This document shows positions 19,013 through 28,545 of a stretch of DNA of 64,000 nucleotides, in pieces; the first letter of the stretch is position 1, and every line of letters begins with the position of its first letter. The translations under genes were made by a program, and so were the position numbers. The stretch covers positions 317,501 to 381,500 of the forward strand of contig NZ_FOEJ01000001.1 of the NCBI RefSeq assembly GCF_900110705.1, in the 5' to 3' direction. The notes under the pieces were generated by a model that saw only the letters and a program-made list of their open reading frames with translations, made no database searches and had not been told where the DNA came from. Source of the DNA: Loktanella sp. DSM 29012 (GTDB lineage Bacteria; Pseudomonadota; Alphaproteobacteria; Rhodobacterales; Rhodobacteraceae).

Positions 19013-19882
19013 TCAGGCCACGAAATCCGCGTCGGTGTAACCCTGGAGATAAAGCAACGCCGTCAGGTCACCGTGGTTGATCCGCACGTCGCATTCCGCC
19101 TGCACGCTGGGTTTGGCATGCAATGCGACACCCGTACCGGCACGCCCCAGCATTCCCAGATCGTTCGCGCCGTCGCCGACGGCGATGACGTCAGTCTCTG
19201 CTATCTCCAACTGTGCGGTGATTTCCTCTAGTGCCGTGACCTTGGCCGCGCGTCCCAGGATCGGGCGACCCACCTCGCCCGTCAGCGTGCCGTCTTTCAC
19301 CATCAGTGTGTTGGCGCGGTTTTCGTCAAACCCGAGCGTTTCCGCAATTTTCGCGGTAAATGCGGTGAAGCCACCCGACACGAGTGCCGCATGTCCGCCC
19401 TGCGATTTCATCGTTTGCACCAGCGTGCGACCGCCCGGCATCAGGGTGATGCGGGTATCGACGACCTGTTGGATGATGGTTTCAGGCAGACCGCGTAGCA
19501 GACCGACCCGTTCGATCAGCGCTGCTTCGAAATCCAGCTCTCCGTTCATGGCGCGGGCGGTGATATCGGCGACGCGGGGACCGACACCGGCCTCTGCCGC
19601 CAGTTCGTCAATGCATTCCTGCTGGATCATCGTGCTGTCCATGTCCGCCAGAAGCAGGCGTTTGCGTCGTCCCGCGCTGGGCTGAACCACGAGGTCAATG
19701 CTCATGGCCTGCATGTCGTCCCAGACGGACCACAGGTTGTCCGGCTTTTGCGCCATCGGGAATTCAGCCGCCGTATTGCCGGATAACCAGACGGCATCGC
19801 CGCCGCCCCAGGCGTTGCGCAGGTTTTCGACCAACACGGTGTTCAACTGGCCGGGACGGGCGATCAGTGTCGTGATGAACAT
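19013..19882 (-). CDS. serB: Phosphoserine phosphatase
   Basis: HAD phosphatase of about 289 aa that performs the last step of L-serine synthesis. The nucleophile motif ADMDSTMIQQECIDELA lies at about residues 79-95, followed by the HAD Ser in ALVSGGFTAF and the Asp pair in VIAVGDGANDLGML. An N-terminal region of about 75 residues resembles the ACT-like part of bacterial SerB. The ATG at 19882 (MFITTLIARPG) is preferred; longer in-frame starts run into the divergent glucosidase region. serC and serA lie on the other strand about 1.7 kb away. Confidence 0.95.
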   Translation of the reverse strand: MFITTLIARPGQLNTVLVENLRNAWGGGDAVWLSGNTAAEFPMAQKPDNLWSVWDDMQAMSIDLVVQPSAGRRKRLLLADMDSTMIQQECIDELAAEAGVGPRVADITARAMNGELDFEAALIERVGLLRGLPETIIQQVVDTRITLMPGGRTLVQTMKSQGGHAALVSGGFTAFTAKIAETLGFDENRANTLMVKDGTLTGEVGRPILGRAAKVTALEEITAQLEIAETDVIAVGDGANDLGMLGRAGTGVALHAKPSVQAECDVRINHGDLTALLYLQGYTDADFVA

Positions 19883-19949
19883 GGGCGACCTTTCTGTCTT
19901 TGCAGCACGGATTAGCGTTGATAGCGTCCAAGGGAAAGTGGAGGCATGC

Positions 19950-21500
19950 ATGACAGATCTGACATGGTGGCAACGCGGGATCATCTATCAGGTTTATCCA
20001 CGCAGTTTTCAGGACAGCGACGGCGACGGGATCGGTGATCTGCGCGGCATCACGCAGCGGCTGGATCATATCGTAGATCTGGGGGCGGATATCGTCTGGA
20101 TCTCGCCGATCTTTCCCTCTCCGATGAAGGATTTCGGCTACGACATCAGCGATTATCGCGGTATTGACCCGATGTTCGGCACCTTGGCCGATTTCGATGC
20201 GATGATTGATGCCGCGCATGCACGCGGGTTGCGCGTACTGTTGGATTTCGTGCCCAGCCATACGTCGGATCAGCACCCGTGGTTCGTCGAATCGCGTAGT
20301 GCGCGCAACAGCGACAAACGCGATTGGTATATCTGGCGCGACGCAGGCCCGGACGGTGGGCCGCCGACCAACTGGATCAGCGAATTCGGGCCTAGTACAT
20401 GGGCGTGGGACGATCAGACGCAGCAATACTATCTGCATATCTTTCTGACCGAACAGCCAGCACTGAACTGGCGGAACCCCGCGGTGCAGGCCGAAATGCT
20501 GGATACGATGCGATTCTGGTACGATCGCGGTGTCGATGGGTTCCGCGTCGATGCCATCACCCACGCCGCCCCCGACGTGGACAAGGGTGACCATCCTGTG
20601 AACCCCGACTGGCACGACGGCATGAATCCGTCGCTGCGCCTGCTGAAGGTGCATTCCAAGAATCAGCCGATGAACTATGACATCGTGCGGATGATGCGTG
20701 CGGTCACGCAGGAATACCCGGACCGCCTGCTGCTGGGTGAAACCGATGGCACGCTGGCCGAGGTGACCAGCTACTACGGCACGCAGGGTGACGGGTTTCA
20801 ATTGCCGTTCAACTTTGCCCTGCTGGATATCCCCTGGACCGTGCCAGAGATTGTCCGCACGGTTGAGGCCTATGAGGCCGCATTGCCCGACACCGGCTGG
20901 CCGACGTGGGTGGTCGGAAACCATGATTGCATTCGGATCGCGTCACGCGTGGGATCTGACCTTGCGCGTGTTGCACTGACATTGCTGCTGACCTTGCGCG
21001 GCACGCCGACGGTCTATCAGGGTGACGAGCTGGGGATGCAAAGTGCTGATATCCCGCCAGAGCTGGTGCAGGACCCGTGGGAAAAACAGGTGCCGGGCAA
21101 GGGTTTGGGGCGCGATCCCGCACGCACGCCGATGCCGTGGGATGACAGCGCGCAGGCCGGGTTCACGGACGGGACCCCGTGGTTGCCCGTGTTCACGCCG
21201 CCCGACGGGACCGTTGCCGGGCAGGCGGCAGGCGACACCATGCTGGCCTATGTGAAACGCCTGACGGCACTGCGGCAAACGACGCCTGCATTGTTGTCGG
21301 GGGAATATCGCACGATCAGCGCCGCCGATGATCTGCTGGTCTATGCACGCGGCAGCGGTGACGATGCGATCATCATTTGCCTGAATTTCGCGGATGCGCC
21401 CCGCGATCCGGGTCTGTCGGGCCATACGCTCTTGTCATCGGCCAACGCCGCTGACGGTCCCCTGCATCCGTCCGAGGCGCGTTTGATCCGCCCAACCTGA
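19950..21500 (+). CDS. Glycoside hydrolase family 13 alpha-glucosidase
   Basis: Alpha-amylase-superfamily enzyme of 516 aa, probably a cytoplasmic oligo-1,6- or alpha-1,4-glucosidase. [20 protein letters not shown] opens the TIM barrel. The catalytic residues are the Asp in GFRVDAITH (about 199), the Glu in LLGETDG (about 262) and the Asp in VVGNHD (about 324). The calcium/structure motif DFVPSHTS is present. There is no signal peptide. GGAGG lies 5 bp before the ATG at 19950. It is inserted between serB and serC, which usually neighbour each other, and no sugar transporter is nearby. Confidence 0.92.
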   Translation: MTDLTWWQRGIIYQVYPRSFQDSDGDGIGDLRGITQRLDHIVDLGADIVWISPIFPSPMKDFGYDISDYRGIDPMFGTLADFDAMIDAAHARGLRVLLDFVPSHTSDQHPWFVESRSARNSDKRDWYIWRDAGPDGGPPTNWISEFGPSTWAWDDQTQQYYLHIFLTEQPALNWRNPAVQAEMLDTMRFWYDRGVDGFRVDAITHAAPDVDKGDHPVNPDWHDGMNPSLRLLKVHSKNQPMNYDIVRMMRAVTQEYPDRLLLGETDGTLAEVTSYYGTQGDGFQLPFNFALLDIPWTVPEIVRTVEAYEAALPDTGWPTWVVGNHDCIRIASRVGSDLARVALTLLLTLRGTPTVYQGDELGMQSADIPPELVQDPWEKQVPGKGLGRDPARTPMPWDDSAQAGFTDGTPWLPVFTPPDGTVAGQAAGDTMLAYVKRLTALRQTTPALLSGEYRTISAADDLLVYARGSGDDAIIICLNFADAPRDPGLSGHTLLSSANAADGPLHPSEARLIRPT

Positions 21501-21527
21501 CGCTGCGCAAAACGATTCATTGCCAAA

Positions 21528-21603
21528 CCCATTGCCGCGGCATATGTCCGGCGGTGGGACACCCTTCCCCAACGAAGGGCGCATATCTGTGAGGATACCA
21601 GCA
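21528..21603 (+). promoter_or_regulatory. Structured leader of serC (candidate serC RNA motif)
   Basis: Two hairpins precede serC. CCCATTGCCG (21528-21537) pairs with CGGCGGTGGG (21549-21558), two pairs being G-U. CCCTTC (21562-21567) pairs with GAAGGG (21574-21579). GCATAT occurs in the loop of the first and just after the second, and GAGGAT is the ribosome site. An alphaproteobacterial 'serC' RNA motif is known in exactly this position; that this is a member is inference from location and shape. Confidence 0.45.
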
Positions 21604-22743
21604 ATGGTTATGACTACCCCGGCGACGCGGCCGGCTAATCCGCGTTTTTCCAGTGGCCCCTGTGCCAAACCCCCTGTTTTTGATTTGGCCAAACTGTCCG
21701 ACGCCCCCCTGGGCCGGTCGCACCGTGCTGCCGTCGGCAAGGCCAAACTGGCCGAGGCCATCGATCTGACCCGCGAAATCCTGGGCGTGCCAGATGATTA
21801 CAAGATCGGGATCGTGCCCGCATCCGACACCGGCGCCTATGAAATGGCGATGTGGACCATGCTGGGCGAACGCCCTGCCGAAATGGTCGCCTGGGAAAGC
21901 TTTGGCGCGGGCTGGGTGACCGACGTGGTCAAGCAGCTGAAAATCGAGGCCACAGTTCACACCGCCGAATACGGCGAGATCGTGGATATGGCCGCGCTGA
22001 ACTACGACAACGACGTCTGTTTCACCTGGAACGGCACGACGTCCGGCGTGAAGATGCCCCATGGCGACATGATCCCCGCCGACCGCAAGGGTCTGACGAT
22101 GGCCGATGCGACCTCTGCCGCATTTGCGCAACCGCTGCCTTGGGACAAGCTGGATGTGACCACCTTCAGCTGGCAAAAGGTCATGGGTGGCGAGGCCGCG
22201 CATGGCATGCTGATCCTGTCGCCCCGCGCTGTCGAGCGTCTGGAAAACTATACCCCCGCATGGCCGCTGCCCAAGATTTTCCGCCTGACCAAGGGCGGCA
22301 AGCTGATCGAGGGCATCTTCAAGGGTGAAACGATCAACACGCCGTCGATGCTGTGCGTCGAGGATTACCTGCTGGCGTTGAAATGGGCGCAGTCCATCGG
22401 TGGTCTGGACGCCTTGCACGCGCGCTGCGACGCCAACGCCCAGGTCGTGTGGGATTTCTGTGATGCGAACGACTGGATTGCGAACCTGGCCGTTGATCCG
22501 GCGACACGGTCCAACACGTCGGTCTGTGTGAAATTCACCGACGACCGCATCACCGACGGCCCCGCATTCGCCAAGGCCGTGGCCAAGCGGTTGGAGGCCG
22601 AAGGCGTCGCACTTGACGTCGGTGCCTACCGTGACGCCCCCGCCGGTCTGCGGATCTGGTGCGGTGCCACGGTGGAAACCTCCGACGTGGCCGCGCTGAT
22701 GCCGTGGATCGCCCATGCCTTTGAGGCAGAGATCAACGCCTGA
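21604..22743 (+). CDS. serC: Phosphoserine aminotransferase
   Basis: PLP enzyme of about 379 aa that converts 3-phosphohydroxypyruvate to phosphoserine. It is the alphaproteobacterial type, with [11 protein letters not shown] at the N-terminus. [35 protein letters not shown] and the PLP lysine in [17 protein letters not shown] follow. The start at 21604 (MVMTT) has GAGGAT about 7 bp upstream; a second ATG two codons in is possible. It is followed after 62 bp by serA, so the pair forms the serine operon under the structured leader. Confidence 0.95.
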   Translation: MVMTTPATRPANPRFSSGPCAKPPVFDLAKLSDAPLGRSHRAAVGKAKLAEAIDLTREILGVPDDYKIGIVPASDTGAYEMAMWTMLGERPAEMVAWESFGAGWVTDVVKQLKIEATVHTAEYGEIVDMAALNYDNDVCFTWNGTTSGVKMPHGDMIPADRKGLTMADATSAAFAQPLPWDKLDVTTFSWQKVMGGEAAHGMLILSPRAVERLENYTPAWPLPKIFRLTKGGKLIEGIFKGETINTPSMLCVEDYLLALKWAQSIGGLDALHARCDANAQVVWDFCDANDWIANLAVDPATRSNTSVCVKFTDDRITDGPAFAKAVAKRLEAEGVALDVGAYRDAPAGLRIWCGATVETSDVAALMPWIAHAFEAEINA

Positions 22744-22805
22744 TTTGAACGGGGCCATCCCCGTGTGGCCCCGCCCCATCCCCCTATTCCAGAGGAGTGC
22801 CTGAC

Positions 22806-24401
22806 ATGGCCCCCAAAGTTCTGATTTCCGACGCCCTGTCCGAAGCCGCTGTCCAGATTTTCCGCGATCGCGGAATCGACGTCACGTTTGAACCCAAGCT
22901 GGGCAAGGACAAGGAAAAGCTGCTGTCGATGATCCACGAATTCGACGGTCTGGCGATCCGGTCCGCGACCAAAGCCACCGAAAAACTGATCGAGCAGGCG
23001 ACCAACCTCAAGGTCATCGGCCGCGCCGGTATCGGTGTCGACAACGTCGACATTCCCGCCGCGTCGAAAAAGGGCATCATCGTGATGAACACGCCCTTCG
23101 GCAACTCGATCACCACCGCCGAACACGCGATTTCGCTGATGATGGCTGTCGCGCGCCAGATCCCCGAGGCAAACGAAAGCACCCACGCCGGCAAGTGGGA
23201 AAAGTCCAAGTTCATGGGTGTCGAGCTGACCGGCAAGACGCTGGGAGTTATCGGTGCCGGCAACATCGGGTCCATCGTGATCGATCGTGCCCGCGGCCTG
23301 CGCATGAAGGTCGTGGCCTATGACCCGTTCCTGTCCGAGGAACGCGCGATCGAGATCGGCGTCGAAAAGCTGGAACTGGACGAACTGCTGGGCCGTGCCG
23401 ATTTCATCACCTTCCACGTGCCGCTGACCGACCAGACCCGCAACATCCTGTCGGCCGAGGCAATCGCCAAGCTGAAACCCGGCGTGCGCATCATCAACTG
23501 CGCCCGTGGCGGTCTGGTTGACGAAGAGGCGCTGGCCGAGGCGATCAAATCCGGCCACGTCGCCGGTGCTGCGTTCGACGTCTTTGCCGAAGAGCCTGCC
23601 ACCAACAGCCCGCTGTTCAACCTGCCCAACGTTGTCGTCACGCCGCACCTCGGCGCTGCCACGACCGAAGCACAGGAAAACGTGGCCCTGCAGGTGGCCG
23701 AACAGATGTCCGATTATCTGCTGTCGGGGGCTGTCACCAACGCGATCAACATGCCGTCCATCACGGCAGAGGAATCCAAGGTCATGGGGCCCTGGATCGA
23801 ACTGTCCAAGCATCTTGGCAACTTTGTCGGGCAAATGACCGACGAGCCGATCCAGTCGATCAACATCCTGTTTGATGGTGAAGTGTCGGGGATGAACCTC
23901 AAGGCGCTGACGGCATCGACCATCGCGGGCATCATGCGCAAGCGGAACCCCGATGTGAACATGGTCAGCGCACCCGTGATCGCCAAGGACAACGGCATCA
24001 AGGTCAGCACGACCAAGCAGGACCAGTCGGGCGTTTTCGAAGGCTATATCAAGGTGACAGTCACCACGGCAGAGCGCGAGCGTTCAGTCGCCGGCACCGT
24101 GTTCAGCGACGGCAAGCCCCGTTTCATCCAGATCAAGGGCATCAACGTCGATGCAGAGGTCGGCGCGAACATGCTGTACACCACCAACGAGGACGTGCCC
24201 GGTATAATCGGGACGCTGGGGTCCACGCTGGGCGATCACGGTGTGAACATCGCGAACTTTACCCTCGGGCGGTCCGTGGCCAAGGGCGAGGCGATTGCGC
24301 TTCTTTATATCGACGACGAGGTGCCGGAGGCCGCGATCAAGGCGTTGCACGGCACTGGCCGGTTCAAACAGGTCAAGACGCTGACCTTTGACGTCGCCTG
24401 A
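22806..24401 (+). CDS. serA: D-3-phosphoglycerate dehydrogenase
   Basis: First enzyme of serine synthesis, 531 aa, the long form. The N-terminal catalytic domain starts with PKVLISDALSEAAV. The NAD Rossmann motif GVIGAGNIGSIVIDRA is at about residue 145-160, with the Arg/Glu/His set in INCARGGLVDEEAL, FAEEPA and TPHLGAATTEAQ. An intervening domain (about 320-445) and a C-terminal ACT domain (VPGIIGTLGSTLGDHGVNI) suggest serine feedback inhibition. AGAGGAG is 8 bp before the ATG. A strong terminator follows. Confidence 0.96.
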   Translation: MAPKVLISDALSEAAVQIFRDRGIDVTFEPKLGKDKEKLLSMIHEFDGLAIRSATKATEKLIEQATNLKVIGRAGIGVDNVDIPAASKKGIIVMNTPFGNSITTAEHAISLMMAVARQIPEANESTHAGKWEKSKFMGVELTGKTLGVIGAGNIGSIVIDRARGLRMKVVAYDPFLSEERAIEIGVEKLELDELLGRADFITFHVPLTDQTRNILSAEAIAKLKPGVRIINCARGGLVDEEALAEAIKSGHVAGAAFDVFAEEPATNSPLFNLPNVVVTPHLGAATTEAQENVALQVAEQMSDYLLSGAVTNAINMPSITAEESKVMGPWIELSKHLGNFVGQMTDEPIQSINILFDGEVSGMNLKALTASTIAGIMRKRNPDVNMVSAPVIAKDNGIKVSTTKQDQSGVFEGYIKVTVTTAERERSVAGTVFSDGKPRFIQIKGINVDAEVGANMLYTTNEDVPGIIGTLGSTLGDHGVNIANFTLGRSVAKGEAIALLYIDDEVPEAAIKALHGTGRFKQVKTLTFDVA

Positions 24402-24422
24402 TCGACCGCTGATCTGAATGCC

Positions 24423-24455
24423 AGCCCGCCCCGAAATGATCGGGGCGGGCTTTTT
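24423..24455 (+). terminator. Intrinsic terminator of serC-serA
   Basis: A perfect 12-bp stem, AGCCCGCCCCGA with TCGGGGCGGGCT, and a 5-nt loop are followed by TTTTT, 21 bp after the serA stop. Confidence 0.9.
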
Positions 24456-24527
24456 CGTGAGCGGGGTTGATCTGTTCATTCCCCGCCGCTCTGCTACATC
24501 TGCGGTGAAACAGACGGAGACGGACGC

Positions 24528-25316
24528 ATGATCTATGCCATCGGGGATATCCACGGTCAGAAACAGATGATGGACCACGCGCTGGACCTGATCGCGCAGG
24601 ATGGCGGGGATGATGCGCATATCGTGTTTCTGGGCGACTACACAGACCGGGGACCGGACAGCGCTGGCGTGATCGACGCGCTGATCGCAGGGCGTGACGC
24701 GGGGCGTAACTGGACCATCATCCGTGGCAATCACGACCGGATGTTCGAATACTTTGTCGCGGACGGCACCTGCCACGATCCGGCGATCAAATCCGGTTTG
24801 TCGTGGTTGAACACGCGTCTGGGCGGGCCGCAGACCCTTGCGTCATACGGCATCGTGCCCACTGGCCCCGCCGTGTTCGACATCGACGACAACGGTCTGG
24901 AAATCCTGCGCTATCTGCCGACGCAGGACGGTGACCTGACGCTGGAGCAACTGGTTACGGCCGCACAAGAGGCGGTGCCGCAGGCGCATCTGGATTTTCT
25001 GCGGGACAACCCCCTGATGCACCGGGTCGATGATCTGTTGTTCGTGCACGCAGGTATCCGCCCCGGTGTGCCGTTGGACCAACAGGCCGAGGATGACCTG
25101 ATCTGGATACGTGACGGCTGGCTGGACAACAGCGACGACCACGGCGTGCTGGTAGTGCACGGCCATACGATCGTCGATCAGCCCACCCATTTCGGAAACC
25201 GGATCGATCTGGACAATGGCGCGGGCAAGGGGCATCCGCTGATCCCCGCGGTTTGCGACAATGGTGAATGGTTCATCCTGACAGACGCGGGCCGTGCCCC
25301 GATCCACCGGGAATGA
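24528..25316 (+). CDS. Metallophosphoesterase (serine/threonine phosphatase type)
   Basis: Phosphoesterase of 262 aa. The bimetal-site motifs run in order: AIGDIHGQ, FLGDYTDRGPDS, IIRGNHDRMFEY, then VHAGIRPG and VVHGHTIVDQP. These are the PPP-family signatures, so a protein phosphatase or diadenosine tetraphosphatase-like role is possible; the substrate is unknown. Its TGA overlaps the mnmH ATG (ATGA), implying translational coupling with the tRNA-selenation gene. Confidence 0.9.
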   Translation: MIYAIGDIHGQKQMMDHALDLIAQDGGDDAHIVFLGDYTDRGPDSAGVIDALIAGRDAGRNWTIIRGNHDRMFEYFVADGTCHDPAIKSGLSWLNTRLGGPQTLASYGIVPTGPAVFDIDDNGLEILRYLPTQDGDLTLEQLVTAAQEAVPQAHLDFLRDNPLMHRVDDLLFVHAGIRPGVPLDQQAEDDLIWIRDGWLDNSDDHGVLVVHGHTIVDQPTHFGNRIDLDNGAGKGHPLIPAVCDNGEWFILTDAGRAPIHRE

Positions 25317-26365
25317 AACGCAGCTTTGACACGCTGGATGCGATTCTGGCGCATGATTTCGACACCGTCATCGACGTGCGCAGCCCCGCCGAATTTGCCG
25401 AGGACCACGTGCCCGGCGCGATCAATCTGCCTGCGCTGACGAACGATCAGCGTGCCGAGGTCGGCACGATCTATACGCAGGTCAGCGCCTTTACCGCGCG
25501 CAAGCTGGGGGCGGCCATGGTTGCCCGCAACGTGGCGGATTACGTAGATGGTCCGTTGAACGGGTTCGATGGTGCGTGGCGGCCGCTGGTCTATTGCTGG
25601 CGTGGCGGTCAGCGGTCCGGGTCGGTTGCCACGATCCTGCAACAGATCGGTTGGCGGGCCGAGGTGGTCACGGGGGGGTATCAGTCCTACAGGCGGTTGG
25701 TGCATCAATCATTGTATGACGATCCGGTCCGGCACCGGCTGATCCTACTGGATGGCTACACCGGCACTGCGAAAACCGCCTTGCTGCATCTTCTGGCGGC
25801 GCGCGGTGTCCAGACCCTCGACCTCGAAGGGTTGGCCGCGCATCGCGGGTCACTCTTGGGACGTGTCGAAGGCGGTCAGCCTGCGCAAAAGGGATTCGAG
25901 AGCGCGCTGGCCGCGCGATTGGCCCGCCTTGACCCCGACCGCCCCACAATTGTCGAAGCCGAAAGCAGCAAGATCGGGCGCATCGTGCTGCCCAAGCAAC
26001 TGTGGCTGAACATGACGCAGGCCCCCCGGATCGAAGTCACGGCCACGCTGCCCGTGCGTGCGGCGTTTCTGACAGAGGCCTATCGGGACATCATAGCGGA
26101 CCCCGCGCGGTTGCGCGACCGGTTGCAACCGCTGCGCAACATCCGCGGCCATGCCGTCGTCGACGGATGGGAGGCATTGCTGGCGGCGGGTGATTTCCCG
26201 GCGCTGGCCACCGCCCTGATGGATCAGCACTACGACGCGGCCTATGCCCGGTCACGCAAGACCGAGACACGTGACTGGTTGGGGCAGGTGCACGCCGATG
26301 CGCTGGACCCGGCGGGACGCGAGGTGGTGGCAGATCAGCTCGCCGACCTGATCGCCACACTCTAA
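25313..26365 (+). CDS. mnmH: tRNA 2-selenouridine synthase
   Basis: Replaces sulfur by selenium in 2-thiouridine at the wobble position of certain tRNAs, using selenophosphate; about 350 aa. The N-terminal rhodanese domain has VIDVRSPAEFAEDHVPGAIN and the catalytic Cys95 in VYCWRGGQRSGS. The C-terminal P-loop part has LDGYTGTAKTALLH. The start overlaps the phosphatase stop (ATGA). Its stop interlocks with that of the convergent SelD fusion, the selenophosphate supplier, so both halves of the selenouridine pathway are adjacent. Confidence 0.94.
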   Translation: MKRSFDTLDAILAHDFDTVIDVRSPAEFAEDHVPGAINLPALTNDQRAEVGTIYTQVSAFTARKLGAAMVARNVADYVDGPLNGFDGAWRPLVYCWRGGQRSGSVATILQQIGWRAEVVTGGYQSYRRLVHQSLYDDPVRHRLILLDGYTGTAKTALLHLLAARGVQTLDLEGLAAHRGSLLGRVEGGQPAQKGFESALAARLARLDPDRPTIVEAESSKIGRIVLPKQLWLNMTQAPRIEVTATLPVRAAFLTEAYRDIIADPARLRDRLQPLRNIRGHAVVDGWEALLAAGDFPALATALMDQHYDAAYARSRKTETRDWLGQVHADALDPAGREVVADQLADLIATL

Positions 26366-28524
26366 CGCAGGCGGATGGTATTGCCTGTGGTCACGGTCCC
26401 GATGCGCGCGGCCTGAGTGTAACCTGCACTGCGAAGCGCATCGATGATCTGGTCGGCCTGTTCCGGATCGACGGCCGCCAGCAGCCCGCCAGCGGTCTGG
26501 GGGTCGAACATCAACGCCTGACGCGGGCCTGTTGGCCCCTCGATCGCACCGGCCCCGGCAATGTTGTCATCGAACAGGCTGGACCGCGTGCCGTCCGTCG
26601 CCAGCTCCAGCGCACCGGGCAGCAACGGCACATCAGCCAACGCGACCTCTGCACCCGAACCGCTGGCGTCGCACATCCCGCGCAGATGGCCGGTCAGGCC
26701 GAACCCGGTCACATCTGTCATTGCGCGGGCATCGCGCAGGATGTCGCTGGCGGCGGCTTGGCTCTGGCACATCGCCTGCAACGCCTGCGCCACGTCGGCA
26801 CCGCGTGCCTTGCCCGCCATTTCTGCCGCCATGATGGTGCCGCTGCCGATGGGTTTCGTCAGGATCAAGGCATCGCCGGGTTGCGCGCCCTGCAATGTGA
26901 TGGGCGCGCGGTCGCACAGCCCGGTGACAGTGAAACCGATGATCATTTCCGCACCCAGTGATGTGTGCCCGCCGACGATATCGGCCCCGGCAGCACTCAG
27001 GTTCTGGCGGGCCGTCGATACGATCTCTTGCAACGTGCGGGACTGAAGGTCGGGCGACAGGCGCGGCAGGATCAGGTTGACGGTCGCTGCCTGGGGTCTG
27101 GCACCCATCGCCCAGATGTCGCCCAGCGCATGGTTCAGCGCGATGCGGGTCATCACTACCGGGTCATCCCAGAATGCGCGCAGGTGGTCGGTACTGATGA
27201 CCTGCCGGGTATCACCCATCGTCAGCAAGCCCGCATCATCGCCCGCAATCAACGTCACATCGGGCCGGGTCGGCGCGGGCGAGCCGCCCAGCGCATCCAT
27301 CAGCGCGGCGCGTCCCACCTTGGCGCCGCAGCCGCCGCACATCGGTTTGTCCCCCATCGCCTGACGCAGTCCCAATGCATGGACCTTTGGCAGCTGGGGG
27401 GTGTCCATCGTGGGCAGATCGCTGAACTGCCGCATGAAGGTCTGGTCGATGTGGTCCTTCCATCGCCACAGAAGCGGGCCGGAAAACGCGGTGCCGAACC
27501 GTTCGGCCAGCGCTGACTTGCCCCCCAGCGACACCAGTTTGAGGTAGTCCTTTTGCGGGGTGTAGGTCGTCAGCGTGCCACCCGACAGCACGGCGCGCAG
27601 GTTGTTGAACAGGACCGGTGCCTCGCGCACGGCAAAGACACCGGCCTTGGGGCGTGGCGCATGGGACAGATGCGCGCAATCGCCGACCGCAAACAGCGCG
27701 GGATCACTGGATTGCAGTGTTGGCCCGACCGTGATGAACCCGTCGTGCAGGTCCACGCCAATCTGTGCGATCCAGTCGTGGGGTCTGGCACCGGCGGCAC
27801 CCGTCGTGAAATCCGACCGGATACGGCGACCGTCGGTCAGCAGGACGGCATCGGCCTGCACCGTCGCGACCGTGGCATCCTCGATGACCGTCACGCCATT
27901 TCCGGCGAGGGCTGTCATGACGCGCCGCCAGGCGGTTGCGTTCAGTGCAGACAACGCGCGGCTGCGGTCGATCAGGTGGACGGTGGGTTGCAGGCCCCGG
28001 TCCCGCAGCGCATGGGCCATCGCCATTGCAAGCTCTGCCCCGGCGACACCTCCGCCGATGATCGCGATATGCGGATCGGTGGCGCTGTCGCGGAACATAT
28101 CCCAGCGGCTAGCGAACTGGCCCAGCGGTTTGGCGGGCACCCCGTGGTCGCCAAATCCGTCCAGAGCCGGCATGTCAGAGGTGATGCCCACATCCACGCT
28201 GACCGCGTCATAGGCGATGGGCGCACGGCCCGGCACGGTGATCAGGCGAGCGGCGCTGTCGATCCGCGTCACCGCACCATCGATCACCCGCGCACCGGCA
28301 AAACGCGCCAGCTGCACCAGGTCGATATCCAGATTGTCGCGGCTGTAATGCCCCGCGACAAAGCCCGGCAGCATCCCGGAATAGGGCGCAGTCGGACCGG
28401 GCGAGATCAGCGTCACACGCACGCCCGCCAAAGGGTTCATGCCCCATTTGCGCAGCACCAGCGCATGGGTATGGCCGCCGCCGATCAGCACGAGGTCACG
28501 GGTCAGGGGAAGTGTCGCTTGCAT
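26362..28524 (-). CDS. selD: FAD-dependent pyridine nucleotide oxidoreductase fused to selenide, water dikinase (SelD)
   Basis: A 720-aa fusion. Residues 1 to about 375 form an NDH-2-like flavoprotein: DLVLIGGGHTHALVL for FAD, IAIIGGGVAGAELAMAMA for NAD(P)H and LFAVGDCAHL. Residues about 390-720 are SelD, which makes selenophosphate from selenide and ATP. Its nucleotide/selenium loop reads MCGGCGAKVG, keeping the essential Cys and Lys while the second Cys of the E. coli CGCK is Ala. DDAGLL, GHTSLGAEM and DVTGFGLTGHL are SelD motifs. It is the last gene of a five-gene minus-strand operon. The flavoprotein may reduce selenium compounds for the kinase (inference). Confidence 0.93.
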   Translation of the reverse strand: MQATLPLTRDLVLIGGGHTHALVLRKWGMNPLAGVRVTLISPGPTAPYSGMLPGFVAGHYSRDNLDIDLVQLARFAGARVIDGAVTRIDSAARLITVPGRAPIAYDAVSVDVGITSDMPALDGFGDHGVPAKPLGQFASRWDMFRDSATDPHIAIIGGGVAGAELAMAMAHALRDRGLQPTVHLIDRSRALSALNATAWRRVMTALAGNGVTVIEDATVATVQADAVLLTDGRRIRSDFTTGAAGARPHDWIAQIGVDLHDGFITVGPTLQSSDPALFAVGDCAHLSHAPRPKAGVFAVREAPVLFNNLRAVLSGGTLTTYTPQKDYLKLVSLGGKSALAERFGTAFSGPLLWRWKDHIDQTFMRQFSDLPTMDTPQLPKVHALGLRQAMGDKPMCGGCGAKVGRAALMDALGGSPAPTRPDVTLIAGDDAGLLTMGDTRQVISTDHLRAFWDDPVVMTRIALNHALGDIWAMGARPQAATVNLILPRLSPDLQSRTLQEIVSTARQNLSAAGADIVGGHTSLGAEMIIGFTVTGLCDRAPITLQGAQPGDALILTKPIGSGTIMAAEMAGKARGADVAQALQAMCQSQAAASDILRDARAMTDVTGFGLTGHLRGMCDASGSGAEVALADVPLLPGALELATDGTRSSLFDDNIAGAGAIEGPTGPRQALMFDPQTAGGLLAAVDPEQADQIIDALRSAGYTQAARIGTVTTGNTIRLR

Positions 28525-28545
28525 GTCAGTGGTTCTAGCGGTGCG

